Assembly (NCBI RefSeq): GCF_026672545.1
Contig: NZ_JAPPRJ010000001.1
Location: forward strand, 434,001 to 498,000
Source of the DNA: Rhizobium sp. SL86
GTDB taxonomy: Bacteria; Pseudomonadota; Alphaproteobacteria; Rhizobiales; Rhizobiaceae
DNA: 64,000 nucleotides
Reading direction: 5' to 3'
Shown: piece by piece, positions 15,649-24,845 of the stretch
How positions within the stretch are numbered: position 1 is the stretch's first letter
How the letters are laid out: the number at the start of each line of letters is the position of its first letter
Translations under genes and position numbers: made by a program
The notes under the pieces: generated by a model
Database searches by the model: none
What the model saw: only the letters and a program-made list of their open reading frames with translations
Told to the model about the DNA's origin: nothing

Positions 15649-17016
15649 TCAGTCCAGGGCCGCGGTGCGACTGATGCGGCTGACGATGGCATCGGCGATG
15701 ATCTTGTAATTGCCGTCGAAGTGATGGCCGCCGGGGCGTTCGATCACCTCGGCGCCTGGAAGGGTTTTGACGGCCGGACAGGCGGTGTCCTCTTCCTTCG
15801 CGCCGTAGACACACTGGACGAGATCGGTCTTCAGGCCCTTCAGATCCTCGACGGGATCGCCGTGTTTGCCCGCCCCGGCCACGCCCAGCCAGCCCATGAC
15901 GGAGATCTGGAAGTCCGCCTGATGGCTGAGCGCCAGCAGAGACAGGAGCGACACGCTGTCCGCCTGCGCCTTCGGCAGGCGCTTCACGGTGGCCGGCAGG
16001 ATATTGGCGCCGAAGGAATAACCGATCAGCGCCACACGTTTCACCCGCCAGCGGCTTCGATAGGTATCGATGATTTGCGCCAGATCCGCCGCCGTCTCCT
16101 CCGGGCTCTTTTCGCGCCAGAAATAACGCAGCGCGTCGACGCCGACGACCGGAACGCCGTCCTTCTGCAGATAGGCGGCAAGCTTCTTGTCGATGTCGCG
16201 CCAGCCGCCATCGCCGGAATAGATGATGGCGAGCGTATCGTAACGGGGTTTGGCCTCCATCGGCACGATGGGCAGGTCGAGTGGCGTGTGTGCCCCCTGC
16301 AGCCGGTCGAGCGTCGCATCAAGGCGTGACGCCAGCCGGGCGAAGGCCGGCTTGTTGCCGCCATCGGTTACCGCGACCTCCGGATGGCTGGCCTTCAATG
16401 CCGCGGCGTGAGCCCGGCCCTCGGGCATGGCCGCTTCGCCAAGATCGATGGAGACGGGATTGGGCAGCGCGCCGGGCGTCAGACCATACATGGTGCCGCC
16501 TTCTGCAACCGTCTTCGGCGCCGGCGTGCAAAGCACTGTCGTCAGGGGAATGGTGGTGGTCGGATCGACCGCGAGCGTCTCGTCGATCGTGGCGGGTGGC
16601 GTCTGTGCGGCAATCGCCAGCGCCAAAGCACCCCCCTCACCCACACCGGCAACCACCGGTGCACGATAGGTCTCAATCGCCATGCGGCGATGGATCTGCT
16701 GGCTCAGGGCTTCGATATCGGCAACGAGGTAATGACAGTCGGCGGCCTTGGCCGAGAGCTTTTCATACCACTGCCTCAGATCCACACCGATCACTGCGGC
16801 ACTGCGCGCGACAAGCCGCCCTGCCGCGTCGGCCTCGTCTTGCGTCCAGCCATCGCCATCGGAAATCAGAAGAACCACGGCCTGCGGTTTGCCGTTCGGA
16901 AAGGACAGATGGGTCGTGGGCAACGTTGCCGTCGTAAAGACGTCGCTGGCAGACACAGGTTCTGTTACAAAAAGGCCGGCCAGAAACGTCGATGCCAGGA
17001 GAAGCGGCCGCATCAT
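15649..17016 (-). CDS. acvB: AcvB/VirJ family lysyl-phosphatidylglycerol hydrolase
   Basis: The 455-residue periplasmic protein begins with a signal peptide (RPLLLASTFLAGLFVTEPVS). It has two alpha/beta-hydrolase-like halves, the AcvB layout; VirJ corresponds to the second half only. The C-terminal half has a serine-hydrolase nucleophile elbow GYSFGANILP, while the N-terminal one (AGVGEGGALAL) lacks the serine. In Agrobacterium, AcvB cleaves lysyl-phosphatidylglycerol made by LpiA and supports T-DNA transfer and acid tolerance. Here it overlaps the upstream LpiA-like gene (ATGA), confirming the usual operon. The start is the first of two adjacent ATGs at 17016. A longer frame upstream overlaps lpiA and is not used. 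Confidence 0.9.
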   Translation of the reverse strand: MMRPLLLASTFLAGLFVTEPVSASDVFTTATLPTTHLSFPNGKPQAVVLLISDGDGWTQDEADAAGRLVARSAAVIGVDLRQWYEKLSAKAADCHYLVADIEALSQQIHRRMAIETYRAPVVAGVGEGGALALAIAAQTPPATIDETLAVDPTTTIPLTTVLCTPAPKTVAEGGTMYGLTPGALPNPVSIDLGEAAMPEGRAHAAALKASHPEVAVTDGGNKPAFARLASRLDATLDRLQGAHTPLDLPIVPMEAKPRYDTLAIIYSGDGGWRDIDKKLAAYLQKDGVPVVGVDALRYFWREKSPEETAADLAQIIDTYRSRWRVKRVALIGYSFGANILPATVKRLPKAQADSVSLLSLLALSHQADFQISVMGWLGVAGAGKHGDPVEDLKGLKTDLVQCVYGAKEEDTACPAVKTLPGAEVIERPGGHHFDGNYKIIADAIVSRISRTAALD

Positions 17017-18326
17017 CGGCGCAAGATGCCTTTGATCCCGCCACCGATCAGCATGGTCACATCCAGCAGCGATCCAAGAGGCAGGCCGGAGCCACTCACG
17101 ACCAGATAACGGGATTCCCATTTCGGATCGAACTTGGACTTGAAGGCCAGCACGCCGCGGAAATTGTAGAACCGTTCGCCGTTTTCGAAGACCTGTCGGC
17201 CGATCTGGTTCCACAAGGGCGCGTAATCGCCGTTCGGCAGACCGGCCAGCGGCGCCATGCCCATGTTCAGCGTCCGGAACCCGTCCGCCTTCAGGCGTTC
17301 CATGATCTTGACGAACAGAAGGTCCATCATGCCGCGATGGGTGCCGGGAATATGGCGCATCAGATCGATGAAGGCGTCACCATCTGCCGGCGCGGTCATG
17401 ATCGAGGCAAAAGCCACGATGCGGCCCTCCATGCGGATGACGGCCACCGATTGTGCCGCCACATAGGCATCCCGGAAGGTACCGAGCGAAAAGCCCTTTT
17501 CCGCCGCGTTATGGGCCGCGAGCCAGGCATTGGACACGCCGCGCAGTTCGTCCAGCACGGCCGGCACCGCGTCCGGAGACAAGAGCGAAAATTCAAGCCC
17601 GTCGCGTTCGGCACGGTTGATCGACCGACGAAGCTTCAGCCACTCGCCGCCCTGCAGGGAAAACCCCTTGAGGTCGACAATCGCCTGTTCCCCGAGCTTG
17701 TAGGGATTGAGCCCAGCCTCGACGGCAATCGGCAGGAATTGCGGCGACACCTGATAGAAGACCGGCCGGCGGCCCTGGCGTTTGGCATCGCGCACGAATT
17801 TGAGAACCAGATCATGCCAGGCCTCCTTCGGCCCGACCGGATCGAACAGCGCGATCTGCGACTGGCCATGACAGCCGAACATGATGAAGGCATCCCCGGC
17901 GTCGGACAGCAGGATCTGCTTGTCGCCAAGGCGCACAAGACCCGCGCTGGCATTGCCCTGCTCGTTGAGGATCGCGACGGCCTTTTCGAGCGCGACGGGA
18001 CAGACGGCCGTCTTGCGGCGCCGCATGGGACCGACGAAACGGCGCCCGGCCCAGGCACCGGCGATCAGCGTGAAGGACAAGGTGGCGCCCGTCGTCTCGC
18101 CGATGCCGGGAGCCCCCCAGAGGCGAAGAGCAAACAAGGCCTCTTCCATGAACAGATAAACGAACAGGACGCCGGCCAGCGCAACAAGGCTGGTGAAACC
18201 GAAGAGGTTGCTACCCGGCCTGACATGCCGGGCGATGTCTGCCAGATAGGCGGCGATGCGCGACGGCGACCGGGTGGTGAGGGTCGTCGGGACGATCATA
18301 TCACGATCAGCGGAAAGAGTGTCCAT
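17013..18326 (-). CDS. lpiA: Shortened LpiA/MprF: lysyltransferase (DUF2156) domain with little membrane part
   Basis: The DUF2156 domain transfers lysine from lysyl-tRNA to phosphatidylglycerol at the inner membrane. It is visible as SDAGDAFIMFGCHGQSQIAL, FDPVGPKEAWHDLV, SINRAERDGLEF, MMDLLFVKIMERLKADGF, NMGMAPLAGLP and YNFRGVLAFKSKFDP. The protein has only 437 residues. Rhizobial LpiA and MprF proteins are usually near 850, with a large N-terminal flippase domain; here just two hydrophobic segments (near residues 42-60 and 80-95) precede the catalytic part. The missing half is not elsewhere in the window, since cysH occupies the upstream DNA. It overlaps acvB and should be co-transcribed. 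It probably synthesises but does not flip the lipid. An alternative start is Met10. Confidence 0.82.
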   Translation of the reverse strand: MDTLSADRDMIVPTTLTTRSPSRIAAYLADIARHVRPGSNLFGFTSLVALAGVLFVYLFMEEALFALRLWGAPGIGETTGATLSFTLIAGAWAGRRFVGPMRRRKTAVCPVALEKAVAILNEQGNASAGLVRLGDKQILLSDAGDAFIMFGCHGQSQIALFDPVGPKEAWHDLVLKFVRDAKRQGRRPVFYQVSPQFLPIAVEAGLNPYKLGEQAIVDLKGFSLQGGEWLKLRRSINRAERDGLEFSLLSPDAVPAVLDELRGVSNAWLAAHNAAEKGFSLGTFRDAYVAAQSVAVIRMEGRIVAFASIMTAPADGDAFIDLMRHIPGTHRGMMDLLFVKIMERLKADGFRTLNMGMAPLAGLPNGDYAPLWNQIGRQVFENGERFYNFRGVLAFKSKFDPKWESRYLVVSGSGLPLGSLLDVTMLIGGGIKGILRR

Positions 18327-18754
18327 AACACGTCCGGTTGAAGCTCGATCTCAGCTATAACGGTGCTGCATGTGCCGAAGCTTATCTCACAGGTTTGTGA
18401 ACGAAGCGGTAAGCCGCAAGGTTTTCAATCCATGAAACTGGCACATCGGGCGTGGCAAGCCACGCGACCGCGGGACAACAAGACGTCCGCACTACAAAAG
18501 CCCCCCGCAGCCTCCCGCCCGGTCTCCTTAGAATTAACCGATGACAGCCTGACGACATGTACCCCATGCCGCCCCCTCCGGCCTGCCGCCTCGCCGCCTC
18601 GCCGCCTCCGCGCGCAAGAACCGTATTTGAGCGTTTTTTCAAGTCCCGCCGCTTTTCTAGAGATATTTGCTCTTCCGTTCCGCCTGTTCAAATCCCTGTT
18701 TCTGTCTCCGGCTGGTTGGGCGTGAGATAAACGGGACACCTTGGACAAACGGAC
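18327..18754. other. Divergent intergenic region between lpiA and cysH
   Basis: These 428 bases hold no gene that I can support. Open frames inside them have biased, low-complexity translations and no start signals. The region must contain the promoters of both divergent operons. A short tandem repeat lies at 18585-18608, and T-rich tracts occur near 18630-18660, downstream towards cysH. Confidence 0.6.
18585..18608. repeat. Three tandem copies of an 8-base unit
   Basis: GCCGCCTC occurs three times head to tail (18585-18592, 18593-18600, 18601-18608), with a partial fourth copy after it. The array lies in the divergent promoter region of lpiA and cysH. An 8-base unit can change copy number by slippage and so alter promoter spacing; that effect is speculation. 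Confidence 0.7.
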
Positions 18755-19510
18755 ATGACGTGCATGACCCAGCATCAGACGCCCCATGACATCGCGTCGC
18801 TCGACGCGGAACTGGCCGGTCTTCCGCTTGCCGGCCGGCTCTCACTTGCGGCCAGCCTCGGACGCGCGGTGTTCACCACCTCGCTCGGCATCGAGGATCA
18901 GGTGATCACCGCGGCGATCGGCACGCATCGCCTGCCGATCGAGGTCGTGACCCTGGAGACGGGGCGGCTGTTCATGGAGACGGTCTGTCTGATCGGCGCC
19001 ACGGAGGAACGGTACGGCCTGTTGATCCGCCGGTTCCGGCCGCTGGAACAGGATATCGACGCCTATGCCGCACGCTATGGCCTGAACGGCTTCTATGAGA
19101 GTGTCGAAGCCCGGCACGCGTGCTGTCATGTGCGCAAGCTGAAGCCGCTCGCCGCGGCCTTGGCTGGCGCCGACATCTGGATCACCGGCCTTCGCCGCGG
19201 ACAATCCGGCAACCGCGCCGCAACACCGTTTGCCGAATACGACCCGGAGCGCAACCTCCTGAAGATCAATCCGCTGGCGGACTGGGACATCGAGACGATC
19301 CGCGCCCACGTGGCAGCGGAGGACATCCCGATCAACCCGATGCACGACCGCGGTTATCCCTCGATCGGCTGCGAGCCCTGCACGCGGGCGATCAAGCCCG
19401 GCGAGAGCGAACGCGCCGGCCGCTGGTGGTGGGAAAACGACGAAAAGCGCGAATGCGGCCTGCATGTGGCGGAACCCGCCGCCTCTTCGATCATCGCACC
19501 GGCGCATTGA
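18755..19510 (+). CDS. cysH: Assimilatory phosphoadenylyl/adenylyl-sulfate reductase
   Basis: The enzyme reduces APS (or PAPS) to sulfite with thioredoxin. The 251-residue protein carries both cysteine pairs of the [4Fe-4S] APS-reductase type: [13 protein letters not shown] near residue 128 and [20 protein letters not shown] near residue 208. It therefore most likely uses APS directly, as known for rhizobia. The catalytic cysteine is in the C-terminal KRECGLH. Also visible are [12 protein letters not shown] and TLETGRLF. It is the first gene of the cysHDN set; a RIME-like repeat separates it from cysD. The start is ATG 18755, with ATG 18764 as an alternative. Confidence 0.94.
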   Translation: MTCMTQHQTPHDIASLDAELAGLPLAGRLSLAASLGRAVFTTSLGIEDQVITAAIGTHRLPIEVVTLETGRLFMETVCLIGATEERYGLLIRRFRPLEQDIDAYAARYGLNGFYESVEARHACCHVRKLKPLAAALAGADIWITGLRRGQSGNRAATPFAEYDPERNLLKINPLADWDIETIRAHVAAEDIPINPMHDRGYPSIGCEPCTRAIKPGESERAGRWWWENDEKRECGLHVAEPAASSIIAPAH

Positions 19511-19586
19511 GCGGTTTGCCCCTCACCCTGCCCCTCTGCCCGCAGGCGGGGAGAAGGTGGCGGCAGCCGGATGAGGGGCGCTCCAC
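19511..19586. repeat. RIME-like palindromic element between cysH and cysD
   Basis: CCCCTCACCCTGCCCCTCTG, then CGGGGAGAAGGTGGCGGCAG, then CCGGATGAGGGG form an imperfect palindrome with the same building blocks (CCCTCA..., GGGGAGAA, GGATGAGGG) as the element at 704-846. It starts right after the cysH stop and can fold into a large hairpin inside the cys transcript. Confidence 0.75.
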
Positions 19587-19656
19587 ATACGCCGCCGGAT
19601 GCGCGGCGCAGGAACAGAAAAGCTGCCGGACGCGGCAAAAAGGACAACGGACGATC

Positions 19657-20613
19657 ATGCATACGCATAGCTCTGAATTCGACCCGCACCGGAACGAACC
19701 GGCCGCCAAGCCGCCGCTCGATCCGCATCTGAAGGCGCTGGAAAACGAGGCGATCCATATCTTCCGCGAGGTGGCGGCCGAGTTCGAGAACCCGGTGATG
19801 CTCTATTCCATCGGCAAGGATTCCTCCGTGCTTCTGCACCTGGCGCGCAAGGCCTTTTATCCCGGGCGAGTGCCCTTCCCGCTTCTGCACATCGATACCG
19901 GCTGGAAATTCCCGGAGATGATCGCCTTCCGCGACGAGATGGCGGAAAAATTCGATCTCGATCTGGTCGTCTATACCAATCCGCGCGGCGACAGCGAAAA
20001 GATCTCCCCCTTCACCCACGGTTCGGCCTATCATACCGACGTGATGAAGACGGAGGCGCTGCGCCAGGCGCTCGACGCCGGCAAATATGATGCGGCCTTT
20101 GGCGGCGCACGCCGCGACGAAGAGGCATCCCGCGCCAAGGAGCGCATCTATTCCTTCCGCACGCCCGACCACAAATGGGACCCGCGCAACCAGCGCCCGG
20201 AACTGTGGAACCTCTATAACGGCATGATCCGCCGCGGCGAGAGCGTGCGCGCGTTTCCTCTCTCCAACTGGACCGAAGTCGATATCTGGCGTTACATCCA
20301 GGCGGAAAACATTCCGTTGCCTCCCCTCTATTATGCCAAGACCCGCAAGTTCGTCGAACGCGACGGCATGCTGATGTGGGCGGAAGACCCGCGTTTCGTG
20401 GCGCTGCCCGGCGAACAGGTGCAGGAAGGTTCGCTTCGGTTCCGTACGCTCGGCTGCTGGCCGCTGACCGGCGGCATTCGTTCCACCGCGGCGACCCTCG
20501 ACGAGGTGATCGCCGAACTTGAAATCGCCACCGTCTCCGAACGCCAGGGCCGCGCCATCGACCGCGACCAGGCCGGATCGATGGAAAAGAAGAAGCGCGA
20601 AGGGTATTTCTGA
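19657..20613 (+). CDS. cysD: Sulfate adenylyltransferase subunit 2
   Basis: CysD forms APS from sulfate and ATP together with the GTPase subunit CysN. The 318-residue protein has the PP-loop motif ([20 protein letters not shown]), [18 protein letters not shown], and the family signatures [20 protein letters not shown] and GCWPLTGGI; its C-terminus is the usual KKREGYF. The start is ATG 19657, which gives the normal family length; the frame is open far upstream into cysH, but that part is not coding. It overlaps cysN by one base (TGATG). Confidence 0.96.
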   Translation: MHTHSSEFDPHRNEPAAKPPLDPHLKALENEAIHIFREVAAEFENPVMLYSIGKDSSVLLHLARKAFYPGRVPFPLLHIDTGWKFPEMIAFRDEMAEKFDLDLVVYTNPRGDSEKISPFTHGSAYHTDVMKTEALRQALDAGKYDAAFGGARRDEEASRAKERIYSFRTPDHKWDPRNQRPELWNLYNGMIRRGESVRAFPLSNWTEVDIWRYIQAENIPLPPLYYAKTRKFVERDGMLMWAEDPRFVALPGEQVQEGSLRFRTLGCWPLTGGIRSTAATLDEVIAELEIATVSERQGRAIDRDQAGSMEKKKREGYF

Positions 20614-22097
20614 TGACCGCTCACTCCACCACCGCCGCAGAAGCCAGCAATGTCGTGCCGATCACCGATGCGGCAAAGCCGTTGCGCGACACCCGCCCGC
20701 TGCGCCTCATCACCTGCGGTTCCGTCGATGACGGCAAATCGACGCTGATCGGCCGCCTTCTCTGGGATACCAAGGCCGTCAAGGAAGACCAGGCGGCGGC
20801 GTTATCGCGCGACAGCGGCAAACAGAACGATCTCGGCCTGCCGGATTTCGCCCTGCTGCTGGATGGCCTGCAGGCCGAACGCGAACAGGGCATCACCATC
20901 GATGTCGCCTATCGTTATTTCGCCACCGACCGCCGTTCCTTCATCGTCGCCGATACGCCCGGCCACGAACAATATACCCGCAACATGGCAACCGGTGCTT
21001 CGACCGCCGATCTTGCCGTGCTTCTGGTCGATGCTCGCTCCGGCCTCTTGGAACAGACACGCCGCCACGCCACCATCGCCTCGCTGATGGGCATCAAGCA
21101 GTTCGTGCTCGCCGTCAACAAGTTCGATCTTGTGGCCTATGACAAGGCCGTCTTCGAAAAGATCTCCCATGACTTCAAGGAGCTGGCGCTGTCTCTCGGC
21201 GTGCGCCAGGTCACCGCGATCCCGATGTCGGCGCTGAAGGGAGAAAACGTCGTGTATGACGGGCGCGCCACCATGCCCTGGTATGACGGCCCGACGCTGG
21301 TCGAAACGCTGGAACTTGCCACCACCCGCACGGCGGCGGCTGGCGGTTTCCGCCTGCCGGTGCAGCGCGTCTCGCGCCCCGGCGAAAGTTTTCGCGGGTA
21401 TCAGGGCACGGTCGCCGGCGGCTCGATCAAGCCGGGCGATTCCGTCGCCATCCTGCCGTCCGGCATGGTCGCCAATGTCAAACAGATCGTCACCTTCGAT
21501 CTGGTGCGCAATGCGGCCGTGGCCGGTGACGCCATCACGCTGGTGCTCGACCGGCAGGTGGATGTGTCGCGCGGCGACATGATCGTTTCGCTCGACGCAC
21601 AGCCGATGACCGGGTTGGCCTTCGATGCCCAGCTGGTCGCCCTGCAGCCGGGCGGCATCGAACCCGGCAAACGGTACTGGCTGAAGGCCGGTTCACGCCG
21701 CCAGCGCGTCAGCGTGCAGCCGGTTTCCCAGCTCGAACTTTCGAGCGGCAAGTGGAAGAACCATGCCGAAGCGCTGCCGATGAATGCGATCGGCAAAGTG
21801 AGGCTCTCTTTCGATGAAGCGGCGATCTTCGACCCCTACGAGCAGAACCGCAATACCGGCGCCTTCATCCTGATCGATCCCGACACACTGAACACGGTGG
21901 CAGGCGGCATGGTCAGCGCCAAGCGTTCCGATCTCGGCGGCATCCACCGCGACCAGCAGCGGGTCCTGCTGTCGCTGCCGGCAGACCTTGCCGACGAACT
22001 GATGGCAACGGAAATTTTTGCCGCCCGCCGCGACGAGGCCGAGGTGCGCCGGGTGACATCCGCCGCAGCGGCCGACCTGTTCGGTGAGATCGAATAA
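20613..22097 (+). CDS. cysN: Sulfate adenylyltransferase subunit 1 (GTPase)
   Basis: The 494-residue GTPase couples GTP hydrolysis to APS formation by CysD. G-motifs are clear: GSVDDGKSTLIGRLL (G1, near residue 32), DTPGHEQYTRNM (G3), and NKFDLV (G4). Beta-barrel domains II and III follow, including VSRPGESFRGYQGTVAGGS and KPGDSV. The protein ends after this part, so there is no fused APS kinase (CysC) as in NodQ. This agrees with direct APS reduction by the CysH upstream. It is the last gene of the sulfate operon. Confidence 0.96.
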   Translation: MTAHSTTAAEASNVVPITDAAKPLRDTRPLRLITCGSVDDGKSTLIGRLLWDTKAVKEDQAAALSRDSGKQNDLGLPDFALLLDGLQAEREQGITIDVAYRYFATDRRSFIVADTPGHEQYTRNMATGASTADLAVLLVDARSGLLEQTRRHATIASLMGIKQFVLAVNKFDLVAYDKAVFEKISHDFKELALSLGVRQVTAIPMSALKGENVVYDGRATMPWYDGPTLVETLELATTRTAAAGGFRLPVQRVSRPGESFRGYQGTVAGGSIKPGDSVAILPSGMVANVKQIVTFDLVRNAAVAGDAITLVLDRQVDVSRGDMIVSLDAQPMTGLAFDAQLVALQPGGIEPGKRYWLKAGSRRQRVSVQPVSQLELSSGKWKNHAEALPMNAIGKVRLSFDEAAIFDPYEQNRNTGAFILIDPDTLNTVAGGMVSAKRSDLGGIHRDQQRVLLSLPADLADELMATEIFAARRDEAEVRRVTSAAAADLFGEIE

Positions 22098-22107
22098 ACC
22101 CTCGAGG

Positions 22108-22152
22108 GGCAAAGGCCGGCTGTCTTCCTCAGAAGGCGGCCGGTTTTTCGCG
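22108..22152. terminator. Hairpin between cysN and the convergent LacI-type gene
   Basis: CCGGC followed by CTTC pairs across a short loop with GAAG and GCCGG, and the right side continues into GGTTTTTCG. It fits a rho-independent terminator for cysN. The opposite gene ends at 22193, so it may serve both directions. Confidence 0.65.
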
Positions 22153-22192
22153 TCTCCGCCTGGTCATTCCGCCGTCCCGTTCCGGCTGCCCT

Positions 22193-23224
22193 TCACGCGG
22201 GTGTCGGGATGCGCCGCGTGGTCTTGCGTTCGATGAGTTCGAAACCGAGGTCGATCGTCTGCGTCTCCAGCCGTTTGCCGGAGGCGGCGCGGATCATCAG
22301 GTCGGCGGAACGATAACCCATCTCGAAAAGCGGCGTGCGCACCGTCGTCAGCGGCGGCTCCATCACCGAGGCAAAATCGAGATCGTTGTAACCGCAGATG
22401 CCGAGGTCTTCCGGCACACGTTTGCCCATGCGCTGCGCCTCGAACAGCACACCAAGGGCAATATCGTCATTCTGGCAGAAAACGGCATCGATATCGGGAA
22501 CCGCCTTCAGGGCGCGACGCAGCAGCCGGCAGCCCATCTGGGTGCTGGTCGTGGCATTTTCGTACTGGATCAGCGACCGCTCGAACAGGCCTGCCTCCCG
22601 CATGACGGTGCTGAAACCTTCGATGCGGCGCCGGCTGCGCTCGTCCGGCGAACCGCCCAGGATGGCGATACGGCGATAGCCGCATTTCAACAGATGGCGG
22701 GTGGCGGCGGCCGCAGCGTCGATGTGATTGAGGGCAATCGCCGTGCCGGCCGTCTGAAGGCCGATATCCACCACCTGGACAACGGGACACGCGGCCCGCT
22801 GCAGCAGTTCGGCAACCGCCTCGCGCCCTTCCATGCCGCCCAGCACGATACCGGCGGTGTTCTGCGACAGGAGAAGCCGCACCTGGCGTTTTTCCTCCTC
22901 GATGTCATTGTGCGTGTTGGCATATTGGATACGGTAACTGGTGTCGCGCACCCGCTCTTCAACACCCTGCATGAAACCGAGGAAGGCGCGGTTCGTCAGC
23001 GACGCGACCAGGACACCAAAGGTGGAATTGTGGCGGCTGGCAAGCGCCCGGGCCGCCTGGTCCGGCACGTAATCCATCTCGTCGATGAGCTGGAGAATCC
23101 GCTTGCGCAGGTCGACCGAGACCTTCTCGGGTTCGCGCAGGACGCGGGAAACAGTGATCGCGCTCACGCCTGCCTTATTGGCTACGTCGTGCAGCGTTGT
23201 CCGTTCGCCTCGTCCTCGTCTCAA
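22193..23224 (-). CDS. LacI-family transcriptional regulator (GntR-like)
   Basis: The protein has the LacI helix-turn-helix at its N-terminus (TLHDVANKAGVSAITVSRVL) with the hinge (ALASRHNSTFGVLVASLTN). A periplasmic-binding-like sensor domain follows, with RRIAILGG, FCQNDDIALGVLFEAQRMG and VPEDLGICGYNDLDFASVME. The sequence resembles gluconate-operon repressors of rhizobia, but the target is unknown and no sugar genes lie beside it. The start is placed at TTG 23224, because GGGAAGG stands five bases upstream and the result is a normal 343 residues. The frame stays open to TTG 23281. It converges on cysN. Confidence 0.88.
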   Translation of the reverse strand: MRRGRGERTTLHDVANKAGVSAITVSRVLREPEKVSVDLRKRILQLIDEMDYVPDQAARALASRHNSTFGVLVASLTNRAFLGFMQGVEERVRDTSYRIQYANTHNDIEEEKRQVRLLLSQNTAGIVLGGMEGREAVAELLQRAACPVVQVVDIGLQTAGTAIALNHIDAAAAATRHLLKCGYRRIAILGGSPDERSRRRIEGFSTVMREAGLFERSLIQYENATTSTQMGCRLLRRALKAVPDIDAVFCQNDDIALGVLFEAQRMGKRVPEDLGICGYNDLDFASVMEPPLTTVRTPLFEMGYRSADLMIRAASGKRLETQTIDLGFELIERKTTRRIPTPA

Positions 23225-23627
23225 TCGCACCTTCCCTGAGTTCGTCCTGGAACTCCGTTGCCTCTTCAACCAGAGGAACAACCAGCCACGCCGTCACAGT
23301 CTATGGCAGCATAAACTGTCCTTCGCAAAAGTATAGCTGACTTTGGAAGCAATGGCCAAGCCACCAATCTTGCGGAATGCCAACTGCATTGACGATCCAA
23401 TGCTTTGCCCAGCTGTGCAGGGCACCCGTCTCGACGTTGTCAGCTGTGCCAGCCACAGCATTGTCACAGTTTTTTCGCCTCCGCGCGGCGCACCCCACTC
23501 GCGGAAACGGTGCGACATCTGCTAGTGCGATGGTGCGGCGCACATCTTTGTCATCCGAGAGGTTCGCCGCATTCAATTCGCGCGGCCGAAAGCCGCGATT
23601 TCCTCCAGGAAGGGCTTTGCAGATATC
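23225..23627. other. Intergenic region upstream of the LacI-type gene and a small lipoprotein gene
   Basis: About 400 bases lie between the two divergent genes. Frames within it lack family motifs and convincing starts. It should hold both promoters. I see no clear operator palindrome or RNA gene. Confidence 0.5.
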
Positions 23628-23981
23628 ATGAACACCCGCTTGATTGCATTGGCGGCCATGGCCGGTCTCGTGTCGGGATGCACGACCACGGGCCCGGCAT
23701 CGAACCCGATCGAAATGCGCTGGAACGGCAAGTCGGCCGGCTCGTTTTTTGCCCGCTACGCGCCGCCCTACAGCGACAGTCGCAACGGTTCCGAAACCGT
23801 CTACAACTGGCGCGGCGGCTTCAACCGTATCAAGACCAAAGAGGGCCGCACGCTGAATGTCAGCTGCTCCGCGCAGATCGTGACCGGCGAAGACTACCGC
23901 ATCCGCTCGATCCGTGTCGTCGCCGACCGGCCGGGCGCCAAGGGCCCGAGCTATTGCGAGGAACTGCTGACGGCGGAGTGA
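23628..23981 (+). CDS. Small lipoprotein of unknown function
   Basis: The 117-residue protein has a lipoprotein signal (RLIALAAMAGLVSGC) with the lipobox VSGC, so it is probably lipid-anchored and exported. The mature part contains two further cysteines (NVSCSAQIV and SYCEELL), likely a disulfide, and a YNWRGGFNRI segment. The family is not recognised beyond conserved rhizobial lipoprotein. It stands alone, between a LacI-type gene on the other strand and a DUF2293-like gene. A suitable AGGAAGG lies upstream of the ATG. Confidence 0.75.
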   Translation: MNTRLIALAAMAGLVSGCTTTGPASNPIEMRWNGKSAGSFFARYAPPYSDSRNGSETVYNWRGGFNRIKTKEGRTLNVSCSAQIVTGEDYRIRSIRVVADRPGAKGPSYCEELLTAE

Positions 23982-24171
23982 GGCTGGCACTACCGGTTTT
24001 TCACAAGATATGACGCAAGGACCGCCATTGCGGGCGGTTCTTGCCGTGCGACAAGGGGCGGAGGGCCGCGATGTGGCCCGAAACAACCGCTTGGCGCCCC
24101 CGCCAGGCGAGCGTTGACAGCCTTTTGGAACACTGCGCCAATGGTGCCGGTGCTCTTGAGGGGTGACGGAG

Positions 24172-24576
24172 ATGTGCACCATGCCCAGCCGGCGGCAGCG
24201 GAAGCTGCAACGTCAGCGACGACGCTACACACAGTGGTTTCATCAATACGAAGTCGAATATTTCATAAGACGGGAATACCCGGGATGTCCGGAGTTCGCC
24301 GTGGTGCGGTTTGCGCATCTCGTTTGCACCGAGCCGAAGAACTGGCGAGGCGTGTCAATCGCGGCGGCCGTCGACCACGTCATCCAAAACGTGCTCCGGC
24401 ATGAACTGACAGATTATGATCAGATGCTGCTGGTTGGAGTCCGGCGCAAAGAGGCCCGGCGGAGGGTGCAGGCCAAAATCGCTGCCATGATCGCCATCTG
24501 GCAAACGACCGATGAAGGACCGCGCCCCAACAGTCCGCCAGCACAACACGCGCGACAGCTGCCGATATCAGTCTAG
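24172..24576 (+). CDS. DUF2293-like basic protein
   Basis: The 134-residue protein is rich in arginine at its N-terminus. Its core, VSIAAAVDHVIQNVLRHELT followed by DYDQMLLVGVRRKEARRRV, is what I recall of the DUF2293 family, which occurs widely in rhizobia and has no assigned role. The basic charge would allow nucleic-acid binding, but that is speculation. Three in-frame starts exist (GTG 24163, ATG 24172, ATG 24181); ATG 24172 has GAGGGG at a good distance. tRNA-Gln lies just downstream on the other strand. Confidence 0.7.
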   Translation: MCTMPSRRQRKLQRQRRRYTQWFHQYEVEYFIRREYPGCPEFAVVRFAHLVCTEPKNWRGVSIAAAVDHVIQNVLRHELTDYDQMLLVGVRRKEARRRVQAKIAAMIAIWQTTDEGPRPNSPPAQHARQLPISV

Positions 24577-24595
24577 CGATATTCATTGAAGTTCA

Positions 24596-24670
24596 TGGCT
24601 GGGGCGCCTGGATTCGAACCAGGGGATGGCGGTACCAAAAACCGCTGCCTTACCGCTTGGCTACGCCCCA
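24596..24670 (-). tRNA. tRNA-Gln (anticodon TTG)
   Basis: On the minus strand the acceptor arms TGGGGCG and CGCCCCA pair over seven bases. The anticodon stem GCGGT/ACCGC encloses the loop TTTTGGT with anticodon TTG. The T-arm CCTGG-TTCGAAT-CCAGG is perfect. A G discriminator and an encoded CCA (24596-24598) complete the gene. All conserved positions look normal. Confidence 0.97.
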
Positions 24671-24845
24671 CCAGAGACCGAAGACGCAAGGCAAAGCACT
24701 CGCGTCTCGAATGCGACTTGCGTTTAGCAAAGCTCCCGGCACCTCACAATCTCTAAGTTTCGCCTTGTGACAGTTTTTTGTGGCATCGGCGACGGTGCGT
24801 GCTAGGTCTTGCAAACGAAGACGAAACACCTGCGATGAGATCCGC

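Noticed and set aside
13118..18326. Search for YcaO, dehydrogenase or prenyltransferase genes near the PatG-like gene
   Set aside because: None is present: the left neighbour is a TRAP transporter and the right neighbours are acvB and lpiA. A standard cyanobactin cluster is therefore not claimed.
18363..18725. Open frames of about 120 codons on both strands between lpiA and cysH
   Set aside because: They overlap one another, have low-complexity Pro/Arg-rich translations and no ribosome binding sites.
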